Part shown: one piece after another, positions 53,713-63,972 of the stretch
Layout: every line of letters starts with the position of its first letter
Numbering within the stretch: position 1 is the stretch's first letter
Assembly (NCBI RefSeq): GCF_001650715.1
Contig: NZ_LWQT01000040.1
Location: 34,727 to 98,726 of the forward strand
Reading direction: 5' to 3'
Length of the DNA stretch: 64,000 nucleotides
From: Paramagnetospirillum marisnigri
GTDB lineage: Bacteria > Pseudomonadota > Alphaproteobacteria > Rhodospirillales > Magnetospirillaceae
Notes under the pieces: model-generated
What the model was told of the DNA's origin: nothing
Database searches by the model: none
What the model saw: only the letters and a program-made list of their open reading frames with translations
Translations under genes and position numbers: made by a program

Positions 53713-54966
53713 TCAGTGGCAGCCGCCACCACCACCGCCACCGCCGCCGCAGCCACAGCCGCCGCCACCGGTCTTGGCCGGAATGATGCGCAGCGCCGCG
53801 ACGCCGGGCAGTTCCTTGCCTTCCAGCCATTCCAGGAAGGCGCCACCCGCGGTGGAGACATAGGAGAACTTGTCCTCGACCCCGGCCTTGGCCAGAGCGG
53901 AAACGGTGTCACCACCACCCGCCACGGTCAGCAGCTTGCCCTGCTTGGTGCGCTCGGCCGCCCACTGGGCCACCGCGTTGGTGGCGGCGTCGAACGGCTT
54001 GATCTCGAAGGCGCCGAAGGGACCGTTCCACACCAGGGTCTTGCAACCGCCCAGACGGTCGATCACCGCCTCGGCCGAGGCGGGACCGGCGTCCAGGATC
54101 ATCATGTCGTCGGGAACCGCGTCCACCGACACCACCTTGTTGGGGGCATTCTCGGCGAACTCGGCGGCCACCACCGCGTCAGTGGGCAGCACGATATGGC
54201 AGTTGGCGGCCTTGGCCTTTTCCAGGATGGTCCGGGCGGTATCGGCCATCTCCTTCTCGCAGAGCGACTTGCCGACGCTCTTGCCCTGGGCGAACAGGAA
54301 GGTGTTGGCCATGCCGCCGCCGATGATCAGGTAGTCCACCCTGGCCACCAGATTGCCCAGCAGGTCCAGCTTGGTGGACACCTTGGCGCCGCCGACGATG
54401 GCGGCCACCGGCTTTTCCGGATGCTCCAAGGCCTTGCCCAGCGCTTCCAGCTCGGCCTGCATCAGGCGACCGGCGGCGGCGGGCAGCATATGGGCCAGGC
54501 CCTCGGTGGAGGCATGGGCCCGGTGGGCGGTGGAGAAGGCGTCATTGACATAGATGTCGCCCAGGGCCGACAGCGCCTTGGCGAAACCGAAGTCGTTCTT
54601 TTCCTCTTCCGGATGGAAGCGGACGTTTTCCAGCAGGGCGATATCGCCCTCGGCCATGGCGGCGATGACCTTTTCCGCCGCCTCGCCGATGCAGTCGTCG
54701 GCCCACGCCACCGACTTGCCCACCGCTTTGGACAGCGGTTCGACCAGGAGCTTCTGGGAATACTTCTCCTCCCGACCCTTGGGACGGCCGAAATGGGTGA
54801 GAACGATTACCTTGGCCCCCTTGGCCGCCAGCTCGGTGAGCGTGGCGGCCGAGCGGTCGATGCGGGTGGTGTCGGTGACCTTGCCGTCCTTGGAGGGGAC
54901 GTTGAGGTCGGCGCGCACCAGCACCCGCTTGCCCTTGACGTTGAGCTTGTCGATGGTCAGGAACAT
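53713..54966 (-). CDS. pgk: Phosphoglycerate kinase with Gly/Cys/His tail
   Basis: 417 residues. Glycolytic and gluconeogenic ATP-generating enzyme. [39 protein letters not shown] and the [11 protein letters not shown] nucleotide site are intact. After the normal end (about residue 392) comes an extra tail with the final 18 residues almost only Gly, broken by CGC and a terminal CH. Cytosolic enzymes rarely carry such a tail; it may bind a metal. 19 bp downstream of gap on the same strand. Confidence 0.96.
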   Translation of the reverse strand: MFLTIDKLNVKGKRVLVRADLNVPSKDGKVTDTTRIDRSAATLTELAAKGAKVIVLTHFGRPKGREEKYSQKLLVEPLSKAVGKSVAWADDCIGEAAEKVIAAMAEGDIALLENVRFHPEEEKNDFGFAKALSALGDIYVNDAFSTAHRAHASTEGLAHMLPAAAGRLMQAELEALGKALEHPEKPVAAIVGGAKVSTKLDLLGNLVARVDYLIIGGGMANTFLFAQGKSVGKSLCEKEMADTARTILEKAKAANCHIVLPTDAVVAAEFAENAPNKVVSVDAVPDDMMILDAGPASAEAVIDRLGGCKTLVWNGPFGAFEIKPFDAATNAVAQWAAERTKQGKLLTVAGGGDTVSALAKAGVEDKFSYVSTAGGAFLEWLEGKELPGVAALRIIPAKTGGGGCGCGGGGGGGGGCH

Positions 54967-54985
54967 GGACCGATCCTCCGGCTTG

Positions 54986-56292
<1,307 letters not shown>

Positions 56293-57138
56293 ATGAAGAC
56301 GCTGTTCGCGCGCTGCTCGGTTCTTGCCCTCGCCCTGGCGGCCGGGTTCGCCGCCAGCCCCGCTTTCGCCGCCGACCAGAAGAACACGGTGGTCGCCAAT
56401 GTCAACGGCACCGATGTGAAGCTGTCGTCGCTGGCCGACTTCGCCCGCCAGATGGGCCCCCAGGCCGCCCAGGCGCCCTATGAGGTCATGCTGGAAGTGG
56501 TGATCAATAACCAGTTGGTCTATGAGCAGGCCAAGAAAGACAAGATGGACGCCGATCCGGAAATCCGCGCCGCCCTGAAGCGGATCGAGATGCAGATGGT
56601 CACCCAGGCCTATATGCAGAAGAAGGTGCGGCCCTCCATCTCGGAAACGGCGCTGAAGGCCCGCTATGACAAGGCCGCCAAGGAATTCGTCCCGAGCGAG
56701 GAAGTGCGCGCGCGGCACATCCTGGTGGACACCGAGGAAGCCGCCAAGTCCATCATCTCCGAACTGAACCGCGGTTCCGACTTCGCCGAACTGGCCCGGT
56801 CGCGTTCCAAGGATTCGGGATCGGGCCAACAGGGCGGCGATCTCGGCTATTTCGTCCAGAAGGCCATGGTGCCGGAATTCGCCACCGCCGCCTTCGCCAT
56901 GCGGCCGGGCGAAGTCTCCAAGACCCCGGTGAAGAGCCAGTTCGGCTATCACATCATCAAGGTCGAGGACAAGCGCATGGCCACCCTGCCGCCCTATGAT
57001 CAGGCCAAGCCCATCCTGGCCCAGCAGATCGGCGAGGAAATCCAGCAGAAGCTGGTGATGGACCTGCGCGAGAAGGCCAAGATCAAGCGCTTCAAGCCCG
57101 ACGGCACCCCGCTGGGCGAGGCCCCCAAGCAGCAGTAA
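56293..57138 (+). CDS. Periplasmic parvulin-type peptidyl-prolyl isomerase
   Basis: 281 residues. Sec signal (AFAAD), a SurA-like helical N-terminal part, and a parvulin domain (about 135-230; RARHILVDTEE, GGDLGYFV, FGYHIIKVED). A charged helical C-terminus ends in PKQQ. Likely a general folding helper for exported proteins, as in PrsA/PpiC-like proteins. Start at the ATG that gives an intact signal peptide. 85 bp before argJ. Confidence 0.93.
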   Translation: MKTLFARCSVLALALAAGFAASPAFAADQKNTVVANVNGTDVKLSSLADFARQMGPQAAQAPYEVMLEVVINNQLVYEQAKKDKMDADPEIRAALKRIEMQMVTQAYMQKKVRPSISETALKARYDKAAKEFVPSEEVRARHILVDTEEAAKSIISELNRGSDFAELARSRSKDSGSGQQGGDLGYFVQKAMVPEFATAAFAMRPGEVSKTPVKSQFGYHIIKVEDKRMATLPPYDQAKPILAQQIGEEIQQKLVMDLREKAKIKRFKPDGTPLGEAPKQQ

Positions 57139-57223
57139 CATTCCTGTCGCGGGACTCCATCGCCTGGATTCGAGTATCCAGGCGGCGGAGTCCCGATCCA
57201 TTTCCAGCCCGTGGAACCACGCC

Positions 57224-58456
57224 ATGACCGCCATCTCCCCGCTTGCTCCCGCCGCCTTCCCCGCCATGCCGGTGATCGACGGCATTCGCCTTGCCAGCCA
57301 TGCCTGCGGCGTGCGCTATGCCGGACGCACCGACCTGCTGCTGGTGGAAATGGACGAAGGCACCACGGCGGCCGGTGTGTTCACCAAGTCGCTGACCGCC
57401 TCGGCGCCGGTGGAATGGTGCCGCCAGGCCCTGGCAGCCAAGGGACGCGGCCGGGTGCTGGTGGTCAATTCCGGCAATGCCAACGCCTTCACCGGTTCGG
57501 TGGGCGTGGCCTCGGTCAAGCGCACCGTCGACAAGGCCGCCGCCCTGGCGGGCTGCAAGCCCGCCGAGGTGTTCATCGCGTCGACCGGCACCATCGGCGT
57601 GCGGCTGCCCGACGAGAAGATCACCGCCGCCCTGGCCGACGCCCGGGCCAAGCTGAAGCCCGACGCCTGGGCCGAGGCCGCCAGCGCCATCATGACCACC
57701 GATACCTATCCCAAGGGCGCCACCCGCACCGCCGTGATCGATGGCACCACGGTGCGGATCAACGGCATCGCCAAGGGCGCGGGCATGATCGCGCCGGACA
57801 TGGCCACCATGCTGTCCTATGTCTTCACCGATGCCGCCCTGCCCGCCGAGGTGCTGCAGGATCTGCTGGCCAAGGGCGTCGACCGCTCCTTCAATTGCAT
57901 CACCGTGGACAGCGACACCTCCACCAGCGATACCTTGATGCTGTTCGCCACCGGTAAGGCAGGGAACACGGTGATCAAGGACGCCAAGGACAAGCGGCTG
58001 GCCGATTTCAAGGCCAAGCTGTTCGATCTGCTGCTGGACCTGTCCCACCAGGTGGTCCGTGACGGCGAGGGCGCCACCAAATTCGTCGCCATCACCGTCT
58101 CCGGCGCGGCGGGCCGCAAGGCCGCCCGCAAGATCGGCCTCGCCATCGCCAATTCGCCGCTGGTCAAGACCGCCATCGCGGGCGAGGACGCCAATTGGGG
58201 CCGGGTGGTCGCCGCTGTCGGCAAGGCGGGCGAGAAGGCCAATCGCGACAAGCTGTCCATCCGCATGGGCGGCGTGCTGGTGGCCGACAAGGGCGAAATG
58301 GCCGAAGGCTATGACGAAGCCCCGGTGGCGGCCCATTTCAAGGGCCAGAATATCGTCATCGAGGTGGATGTGGGCGTCGGCAAGGGCAGCGCCACGGTGT
58401 GGACCTGCGACCTGACCCACGCCTATATCGACATCAACGGGTCCTATCGGACTTAG
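57224..58456 (+). CDS. argJ: Bifunctional ornithine acetyltransferase / N-acetylglutamate synthase
   Basis: 410 residues; arginine synthesis by the cyclic acetyl route. The autocleavage site lies in KGAGMIAPDMATML (between Ala and Thr), with NSGNANAFTG and EDANWGRV as further signatures. Length is normal. The dispersed repeat follows directly after the stop. Confidence 0.97.
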   Translation: MTAISPLAPAAFPAMPVIDGIRLASHACGVRYAGRTDLLLVEMDEGTTAAGVFTKSLTASAPVEWCRQALAAKGRGRVLVVNSGNANAFTGSVGVASVKRTVDKAAALAGCKPAEVFIASTGTIGVRLPDEKITAALADARAKLKPDAWAEAASAIMTTDTYPKGATRTAVIDGTTVRINGIAKGAGMIAPDMATMLSYVFTDAALPAEVLQDLLAKGVDRSFNCITVDSDTSTSDTLMLFATGKAGNTVIKDAKDKRLADFKAKLFDLLLDLSHQVVRDGEGATKFVAITVSGAAGRKAARKIGLAIANSPLVKTAIAGEDANWGRVVAAVGKAGEKANRDKLSIRMGGVLVADKGEMAEGYDEAPVAAHFKGQNIVIEVDVGVGKGSATVWTCDLTHAYIDINGSYRT

Positions 58457-58458
58457 TT

Positions 58459-58591
58459 ATTGTCCGAGTTTGGTGGGCACATCCTTTCTACCTGTCATGG
58501 CCGGGCTTGACCCGGCCATCCATGGCCCCCCGGATCAAGTCCGGGGGTGACGAAAGGGAAAATGGGGTCCGCCAAACCCCGACAAACTCTA
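58459..58591. repeat. Dispersed palindromic repeat, copy 3
   Basis: Full-length copy like 14139: outer imperfect ends (GTCCGAGTTTGGTGG / CCGCCAAACCCCGAC) around ATGGCCGGG-N5-CCCGGCCAT and CCCCCGGA-N5-TCCGGGGG hairpins. Directly behind argJ. Confidence 0.8.
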
Positions 58592-58658
58592 AGATCTTCA
58601 CGGCGGCCTTTACGGAAAGGAGCGCGGGCGCCCTCGCCCGCCTCCTCCCGAACCGGTA

Positions 58659-59138
58659 TCAGTCCTCGATCTCGCCCACCGCCGATTGCAGGTAGTTCTG
58701 CTCGCCCAGATCGGCCAGCAGGGTCAGCTGGGTCTCGTAGAAATCGATGCGCTCCTCCGCCTCCTCCAGGATCTCCTGGAGCAGGTCACGGCTGACATAG
58801 TCGGCGTGCTTTTCGCATTCCGCCACCGCCTTGACCAGTTGGCCGTGGGAGGCCTGTTCCATCTTCAAATCGTTCTTCAGCATCTCGGGCACCGTCTCGC
58901 CGATCAGTAGCTTGCCCAGGTCCTGCAGATTGGGCAGGCCTTCCAGCAGCAAGATGCGCTCGATCACCGTGTCGGCGTTCTTCATCTCCTCGATGGATTC
59001 CTTGTATTCGTGCTTGCCGAGCGCGCGGAAGCCCCAGTTCTTCAGCATGCGGGCGTGCAGGAAATACTGGTTGATGCCGGTCAACTGGTTCTTCAGAACC
59101 GCGTTGAGCTGAGCCAGGACGGTCTTGTTCCCTTTCAT
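58659..59138 (-). CDS. bfr: Bacterioferritin, haem-binding subunit type
   Basis: 159 residues. Has the haem-ligand Met52 (EEMKNAD) and keeps Glu51 and Glu94, but four other ferroxidase ligands are altered: Glu18 is Gln, His54 is Asn, Glu127 is Ala and His130 is Arg, by alignment to E. coli Bfr. So it should bind haem but not oxidise iron by itself. It complements the neighbouring subunit; the two-subunit bacterioferritin described in Magnetospirillum is the known precedent. 13 bp separate the two genes. Confidence 0.92.
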   Translation of the reverse strand: MKGNKTVLAQLNAVLKNQLTGINQYFLHARMLKNWGFRALGKHEYKESIEEMKNADTVIERILLLEGLPNLQDLGKLLIGETVPEMLKNDLKMEQASHGQLVKAVAECEKHADYVSRDLLQEILEEAEERIDFYETQLTLLADLGEQNYLQSAVGEIED

Positions 59139-59151
59139 GGCGCGCGCTCCC

Positions 59152-59640
59152 TCAGCTAGCCGATGACAGGCCGCCCGCGGCGGACTGCAGGTAGTTCTTG
59201 AGCCCCAGGCGCTCGATCAGGCCGATCTGGATTTCCAGCCAATGGGCATGGTCTTCCTCGGTGTCCTCCAGCATCTTCACCAGGATGCGCCGGGTATCGT
59301 AATCCCGCTCGATCTCGCACAGGGCGATGGCGGCCTTCAGTTCCGCCACGACGGAAATCTCCAAGGCCAGATCGTTCTTCAGCATGGCAGGCACATCGGC
59401 GCCCACGTTCAACGCCGCCCGGCTGGCCACGTCGGGCACGCCTTCGAGGAATAGGATGCGCTTGATCAGCGCGTCGGCATGGTCCAGCTCGTCATGGTGC
59501 TCGTGCTCGATCCGCTGGTAAAGAACCTGGAAGCCCCAGTTCTGCAGCATGCGGGAGTGGATGAAATACTGATCGGCGGCGGTCAGCTCGCCGGTCAGCA
59601 ACGCGTTCAGGCTGGCGATGACCTTGGCACTGCCCTGCAT
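59152..59640 (-). CDS. bfr: Bacterioferritin, ferroxidase subunit type
   Basis: 162 residues. The ferroxidase residues Glu18, Glu51, His54 and Glu94 are present, with Glu128/His131 at the shifted last two positions (one-residue insertion: LEDTEEDH). The haem ligand is lost: Leu sits at position 52 instead of Met (DELDHAD). So it should oxidise iron but not bind haem as other Bfrs do. First gene of the bfr pair. The region upstream carries a TGCGA-N5-TCGCA palindrome. Confidence 0.93.
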   Translation of the reverse strand: MQGSAKVIASLNALLTGELTAADQYFIHSRMLQNWGFQVLYQRIEHEHHDELDHADALIKRILFLEGVPDVASRAALNVGADVPAMLKNDLALEISVVAELKAAIALCEIERDYDTRRILVKMLEDTEEDHAHWLEIQIGLIERLGLKNYLQSAAGGLSSAS

Positions 59641-59763
59641 GGGGGAACTCCTTCAGAAATGAACTGGGCCGATGGTGGCCCGACCCCATCGAGCCATCAA
59701 GAAAAATCTTTTAATATCAATAACTTTGCTCGTTTTCTAAGACCTATTCTCATGCTGACATGT

Positions 59764-59780
59764 TTGCGATTGCTTCGCAC
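59764..59780. promoter_or_regulatory. Palindrome upstream of the bacterioferritin genes
   Basis: TTGCGA-TTGCT-TCGCAC: TGCGA/TCGCA arms with a 5-nt spacer, one end mismatch against the TTGCGA-N5-TCGCAA site at 61627. Another TTCGCAA half-site follows at 59786. It lies about 125 bp upstream of the bfr ATG and 50 bp upstream of the small frame at 59828. Candidate Fur/Irr operator. Confidence 0.5.
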
Positions 59781-59827
59781 CTTCATTCGCAAATATACTG
59801 GGGTCTCGCCAAGGAAGGAAGCCGCGG

Positions 59828-59965
59828 ATGTTTGCCTGGAAGGGATTGTCGCTCACCATGATCCAGCGCTGGCTGGCGGAACTGGAAGCCAAGCGCGGAC
59901 GCACGGTTCCGGTGAAACCCCTGGCTCCGGTCAAGGCGCCCGCCGCGGACGAATCCGCACGATAA
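59828..59965 (+). CDS. Possible 45-residue protein
   Basis: Begins MFAWKGLSLTMIQRW and is basic and helical at first, then Pro/Ala-rich. An AAGGAAGG ribosome site lies 8-15 nt before the ATG and a candidate iron operator about 50 bp before. The last 35 bp overlap the 3' end of the Fur-family gene on the opposite strand. No family recognised; may be chance. Confidence 0.4.
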   Translation: MFAWKGLSLTMIQRWLAELEAKRGRTVPVKPLAPVKAPAADESAR

Positions 59966-60350
59966 CCTCGACCCCCGTCAATTCCATTCCTTCGGGAATG
60001 GCGGGCAGGCGATTCACCACCGGCTGCTCGCCCGTGATGTCGAACAGGCGCTTGCTGCCCTCATCCAGGAAGTGATGATGGGGGGCGCGGTTGCTGCAAA
60101 AGCATGTCCTTTCACCCATGTCGATACGGCTGACCACGCCGGCCCGGGCGAATTCGTTCAATACGTTGTAGATGGTGCCCAGGGTCAGGCGCAGCCCCTG
60201 GGCACGGACCAGATCGAACGCTTCCTGGGGGGTGACGTGGCTGTCGGCGCGATCCCGCAGCAGTCGGTAGACCGCCAGCCGCTGGGCGGTCGGCCGAATG
60301 CCAAGGCGGCGCAGCCGCGTCTCGTCCGTCTCCTGGGCAAGCTGGATCAT
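59931..60350 (-). CDS. Fur/Irr-family regulator
   Basis: 139 residues from the ATG at 60350. Winged-helix DNA-binding region (GIRPTAQRLAVYRLL, VTPQEAFDLV, LTLGTIYNVLNEFARAGVV) and the metal/haem-type APHHHF motif. The Fur-like Cys pair is missing, as in Irr proteins of alphaproteobacteria, which sense haem or iron. The long N-terminal open frame is not part of the gene; the ATG overlaps the DUF2325 stop by ATGA. Likely controls the nearby iron genes. Confidence 0.88.
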   Translation of the reverse strand: MIQLAQETDETRLRRLGIRPTAQRLAVYRLLRDRADSHVTPQEAFDLVRAQGLRLTLGTIYNVLNEFARAGVVSRIDMGERTCFCSNRAPHHHFLDEGSKRLFDITGEQPVVNRLPAIPEGMELTGVEVIVRIRPRRAP

Positions 60351-61585
60351 CCGGCGATACCGCCCTCGGGCGCCGCAACGCTGGCCAAAGCCTTCAGGAA
60401 GGCTCCCAGACCGGAGTGACGCACCGGCACGAAGGGCTTTTCCCATCGACGGCACAGGCGTTTGACCTCGTCATGGGCGGAATGGCTGACGCAGTCCACC
60501 GGGAACAGCACCGCGTCGGCGCGGCCGAACAGCCCGTGCAACCGGGTCATGCTCTCCTCGAAGCCACCGTCGTGATGGGCGAAGGTGCCGTTGCACTCCT
60601 CCACCAGCTTGCGGAAATGCGGCACATGCTGGCTGCGGCCGCCCACGAACAGGATGCAGCGGCCGCACAGATCCAACCCGGCACAGTCGGCCGAGCACTC
60701 GCCCAGTCGGTCGCCGCCGTCCAACTGCCGCGACAGCCGTGCTTCCGATGCCGCCAGTTCCGCCTTCAGGTCGGTACTTTCCTGCAGCACCTGGGCGAGA
60801 TGTTCCCCCAGGTCGCGCAGCTTGAGCAAGGTATCGCGCTTCTGCCCTTCGGCACTGCGACGCCTGTCCTGCTCACGATCCAGGCGGTCCTGGATATCGG
60901 ACATCATCAGCCGCAGGCGATCCAACTCCTCGGCGGCGCGGGCGGCATGGGCGAGACGACGTCCCTCGGCGATCTCGCCATCCAGCCGCCGACGCATCTC
61001 GCGGATCATGGTATTGCGCCGTCCGATCTCGCTCCGCATGCGCTCCTGCTGGCGGGACAGCCGCGCTTCCAGCTCCGATTTCTCCTGCTCCAGGGCGTGA
61101 ACCTGGCGCAGATCGGCGCGGCTGGCGGCGCCCACCTGATGCGAGAGCATGTGGATATCGCCGAACACCTCGTTCCGCAACTTCTCGCCGGTCTCGGGAT
61201 GGGACATCACCGCCCAGCAGGCCGAGGCCACGTCTCCCTTGGCCAGCATGTCGCGCCAGGCCTCGGCCAGGGCCGCCTCGCCCTCCAGCCGGGCGAAGCG
61301 GCCGATGGCGGCGGCATGCTTGCGATCCAGCATCTTGTTCAACATCTTGGCCACCAGCTTCTCGCGACCGATCAGCACGATCATCGAGGTATGGATCTCA
61401 TGGTCGCTGGGCTTCTCCGACGGCAACCGCAGCCGCAAGCGACTGGCGGCCCCCTTCAGTTCCCCCAGGGACAGGCAGGTCCCGATGATGGTGCAGTGCC
61501 ACTGGCTGTCGATCTCCCACAGCTTGAGCCGCCGACGTGGCAGGGCGGGAGAGTCACTGGTCGTCTGGATGCACTGCTCGCACAT
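60347..61585 (-). CDS. DUF2325 coiled-coil protein
   Basis: 412 residues. Short Cys-containing start (MCEQCIQ), an N-terminal domain to about 160, a long Arg/Glu-rich coiled coil (about 160-300), and a C-terminal DUF2325 domain with CGRCILFVGGRSQHVPHFRKL and FAHHDGG. DUF2325 is common in bacteria and its function is unknown. First gene of the two-gene unit with the Fur/Irr regulator, with a perfect palindromic operator 42-58 bp before its start. A role in iron or redox response is inferred from the operator only. Confidence 0.87.
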   Translation of the reverse strand: MCEQCIQTTSDSPALPRRRLKLWEIDSQWHCTIIGTCLSLGELKGAASRLRLRLPSEKPSDHEIHTSMIVLIGREKLVAKMLNKMLDRKHAAAIGRFARLEGEAALAEAWRDMLAKGDVASACWAVMSHPETGEKLRNEVFGDIHMLSHQVGAASRADLRQVHALEQEKSELEARLSRQQERMRSEIGRRNTMIREMRRRLDGEIAEGRRLAHAARAAEELDRLRLMMSDIQDRLDREQDRRRSAEGQKRDTLLKLRDLGEHLAQVLQESTDLKAELAASEARLSRQLDGGDRLGECSADCAGLDLCGRCILFVGGRSQHVPHFRKLVEECNGTFAHHDGGFEESMTRLHGLFGRADAVLFPVDCVSHSAHDEVKRLCRRWEKPFVPVRHSGLGAFLKALASVAAPEGGIAG

Positions 61586-61626
61586 GGGGCAACTCCGCCT
61601 AGGGGATGCGGAGGATGATATTAATT

Positions 61627-61643
61627 TTGCGACTTATTCGCAA
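61627..61643. promoter_or_regulatory. Perfect Fur-like palindrome upstream of the DUF2325-Fur/Irr unit
   Basis: TTGCGA-CTTAT-TCGCAA: perfect 6-bp arms, 5-nt spacer, in an AT-rich promoter region 42 bp before the DUF2325 start. Form and location resemble alphaproteobacterial Fur-type boxes. The same arms occur upstream of the bfr genes (59764). Confidence 0.6.
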
Positions 61644-61824
61644 CTATGACAAAAGTGAGGCTGTTTCGCCGCCCATATGGACCGTTTGGCCTCGGGTCAT
61701 GACCTGAGTGGTAAAATTCACGGGAAATTGACCAATGTCACCGAAAAGCGGTTGAATTCCAGAGCGCTTGAGAGCAAACCTGTATTCAATTATCAAACAA
61801 TCTCGGATCGGCAGGGGGGATCGC

Positions 61825-62118
61825 ATGATTTTCGGACGTGTGGCGGGGTGGCTGCTGATTGGCTTGGCGGTCATCATGGCGTCGGCCGATGCCGTGCTTG
61901 CCCTGGGACCGGTGGAATATGCCGGGATCGTCACCGCCGACGTGGTCACCTTGCTGGCCGGACACACCCCCGACACCGCCGATGCGGGCCATGCCCTGCT
62001 CGACCGTCTTGCCGCCGCCATTCTGGACATGCCAGCCTGGATCGTCGTCGGCCTGACCGGCATCGCCCTCTCCGTGGCCTGCCGCAAGCGCGCCAAGCGC
62101 TACGCCTTCCGCCGCTGA
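61825..62118 (+). CDS. Small two-helix membrane protein
   Basis: 97 residues. Membrane helices near 5-30 (VAGWLLIGLAVIMASADAVLALG) and 68-85 (MPAWIVVGLTGIALSV), followed by a basic tail (CRKRAKRYAFRR). GGGGGG lies before the ATG. Its last 19 bp overlap the 3' end of the DTW gene on the other strand. Function unknown. Confidence 0.75.
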   Translation: MIFGRVAGWLLIGLAVIMASADAVLALGPVEYAGIVTADVVTLLAGHTPDTADAGHALLDRLAAAILDMPAWIVVGLTGIALSVACRKRAKRYAFRR

Positions 62119-62852
62119 CGCCCCCTGGGCACGTAACGCCGCTTCGGCCCCGCTGGCTTTGGTAGCTTGGCCCGCGCGGCCTTGAACGCATCGAGCATGC
62201 GCTGGAACGTGGCATCCAATTCCACCTCGATCTCCGGTCGCTTCTCCAACCGCGACAGCAGCAGCCCGGCCGCCTCGATGGTGGACAGGCTGTCGGCGCG
62301 GGGCTCGGTCCGCACCCGCCCATAGCGGGACGGCCGCGTCGGCCCCAGGATCACCCGCTTGCATTTCAGCACCCAGGGATTGCGCCACCACAGCGCCTTG
62401 GCCTGGCTCCAGGTGCCATCCAGCACGATCACCCCTTCGATACCGGCCAGGGCCTTGTCCTGGTCGGGGCAAAGTTCACCCTTGGCGGTGAGCGCCACCA
62501 CCTCGCGCCCCGGCGCCAGTTGGGCGGCATCGGCCGAGCCGAGATAGAGCACCGCCCAGGACCTGGGATCGGCCGGGCGGCCCAGCGCCTTGGCCAGGCT
62601 GGGCCAGGACAGCCCTACCTTCATCACCGCGTTGGTCAGGTGCAGACTCAGCAGGCGGGCGGTGCCCAGGGTCTTGTCCTGCTCCTGCGGATGCTGCAGC
62701 ACCAGCAGGGCGATGCGGTTGTCCAGGGGCGTGACCCCGTCGCAGACGCACAGCTCGGGCGGCTTCAGGCAAGACGGGCAGTCGCTGGCAGCCTCGGCGG
62801 GAGCGGGCGGGACGACGGGGGCGGCTTCGGCGGGGGGATCGGTGTCGGACAT
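62100..62852 (-). CDS. DTW-domain tRNA-uridine aminocarboxypropyltransferase
   Basis: 250 residues from the ATG at 62852. SCLKPPELCVC and the DGTWSQAK motif identify the DTW/TapT family that adds an aminocarboxypropyl group to tRNA uridines. The C-terminus is strongly basic (GPKRRYVPRGRQRRKA). The large open frame further upstream overlaps ruvX on the other strand and is not part of the protein. Confidence 0.9.
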   Translation of the reverse strand: MSDTDPPAEAAPVVPPAPAEAASDCPSCLKPPELCVCDGVTPLDNRIALLVLQHPQEQDKTLGTARLLSLHLTNAVMKVGLSWPSLAKALGRPADPRSWAVLYLGSADAAQLAPGREVVALTAKGELCPDQDKALAGIEGVIVLDGTWSQAKALWWRNPWVLKCKRVILGPTRPSRYGRVRTEPRADSLSTIEAAGLLLSRLEKRPEIEVELDATFQRMLDAFKAARAKLPKPAGPKRRYVPRGRQRRKA

Positions 62853-62930
62853 GGCGGGGTTGTAGCCCGCCCTGCCCCGGCGACGCAACGCCCGGCTTGA
62901 TTTTTCCGCCCCGGGGGCGCAAGCAGGGGC

Positions 62931-63404
62931 ATGCCCATCCTCAACCCAATCGACCTCCTGTCCGCCCTCTCCCGCGACCAGCGGCTGATGGGGCTCGACC
63001 TCGGCACCAAGACCATCGGCCTGGCCCTGTCCGATGTCAGCCGCACTATCGCCACCCCGTTCGACACCATTCGCCGCGCCAAATTCACCAAGGACGCCAC
63101 CGACCTGCTGGCCCTGGTGGACAAGCACGGAGTCGGCGGCCTGGTCCTCGGCCTGCCGGTGGAGATGGACGGCGCCGAGGGCGCCCGCTGCCAGTCTGCC
63201 CGCGCCTTCGCCGTCAATCTGCTGCGCTTGCGCGACCTGCCCATGGCCTTCTGGGACGAGCGCCTGTCCACCGCCGCCGTCACCCGCACCCTGCTGGAAG
63301 CGGATTCGTCCCGCAAGCGCCGGGCCGAGGTGGTGGACAAGATGGCCGCCGCCTATATCCTGCAAGGCCTGTTGGACAGTTCGGGCCGCGCATTCGGCGC
63401 TTGA
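62931..63404 (+). CDS. ruvX: Putative pre-16S rRNA nuclease RuvX/YqgF
   Basis: 157 residues, RNase H-like fold. MGLDLGTKTIGLALSD (first Asp), LVLGLPVEMDG (middle) and FWDERLSTAAV (Glu/Arg) are the expected blocks, and KMAAAYILQ ends the domain. Needed for 16S 5' processing in E. coli. Divergent from the DTW gene by 78 bp. Confidence 0.94.
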   Translation: MPILNPIDLLSALSRDQRLMGLDLGTKTIGLALSDVSRTIATPFDTIRRAKFTKDATDLLALVDKHGVGGLVLGLPVEMDGAEGARCQSARAFAVNLLRLRDLPMAFWDERLSTAAVTRTLLEADSSRKRRAEVVDKMAAAYILQGLLDSSGRAFGA

Positions 63405-63471
63405 CCTTTGTCAGGTCGCGGTGGCGTCAAGCCGCCTAGACTGCCCCGGTCACTTTCCGGGGAAGTCGGTC

Positions 63472-63918
63472 ATGATCCGTTACGCCTTCACATTCTGTTG
63501 TCTTTTGTCCCTGCCCGCCCTGGCCGGGGAAGTCGCCTGTCCCGACATGGCCACCGCCGTCCAGGTGGGCGACTGCCCCAGCGAGGCCGAGCTGAAATGG
63601 GGCTTCGACGGCTATTGCGGCGATAATGCCCGCATCTACGACAAGAGCAATCCCGATGGCGACACTTGCGTCAGCATGGACAATTACAAGAAGCTGAAGA
63701 ATGTCGCCCTGTGGGAAGCGGGCGAGTTCCAGGGCTATCTCCATTGCTCGCGCAGCGCCGAACAGCACAAATCCGCCAAGCTGCAAAGCGTCGGCCTCGC
63801 GCCGCGCCAGGGCCGGATCAACCGGGTAGTGTGCAGCTATGATGGCGGCGACGACATGACGCTGCGCATCCGCGCCGACTGCAAGATGGAGGGGGGCAAG
63901 GCGATCTGCGCCGAGTAG
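63472..63918 (+). CDS. Secreted Cys-rich small protein
   Basis: 148 residues. Short Sec signal (ends LAGEV), then eight Cys in the mature part, even and spread, allowing four disulfides (VACPD, GDCPS, YCGD, DTCVS, HCSR, VVCSY, ADCKM, AICAE). No family known to me. GGGGAA lies before the ATG. Probably periplasmic or exported. Confidence 0.75.
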   Translation: MIRYAFTFCCLLSLPALAGEVACPDMATAVQVGDCPSEAELKWGFDGYCGDNARIYDKSNPDGDTCVSMDNYKKLKNVALWEAGEFQGYLHCSRSAEQHKSAKLQSVGLAPRQGRINRVVCSYDGGDDMTLRIRADCKMEGGKAICAE

Positions 63919-63946
63919 AGTGTCCGAGCGCGAAAACGGAGACGCT

Positions 63947-63972
63947 CCTCCCCCCGCCTTGGCGGGGGGAGG
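63947..63972. repeat. Perfect G/C hairpin with GGCCGGGAGG repeats at window end
   Basis: CCTCCCCCCGCC / GGCGGGGGGAGG with a 2-nt spacer, followed by two direct copies of GGCCGGGAGGGGGG. Preceded by GTCCGAG, as at the left ends of the other dispersed repeats, so it may be a terminator and the start of another repeat cut by the window edge. Confidence 0.55.

Noticed and set aside
60351..60455. N-terminal extension of the Fur/Irr gene
   Set aside because: It lies inside the DUF2325 gene end; the ATG at 60350 shows the usual ATGA overlap.
62853..63365. N-terminal extension of the DTW gene
   Set aside because: It overlaps ruvX on the other strand and is not family-like; the ATG at 62852 gives the normal length.
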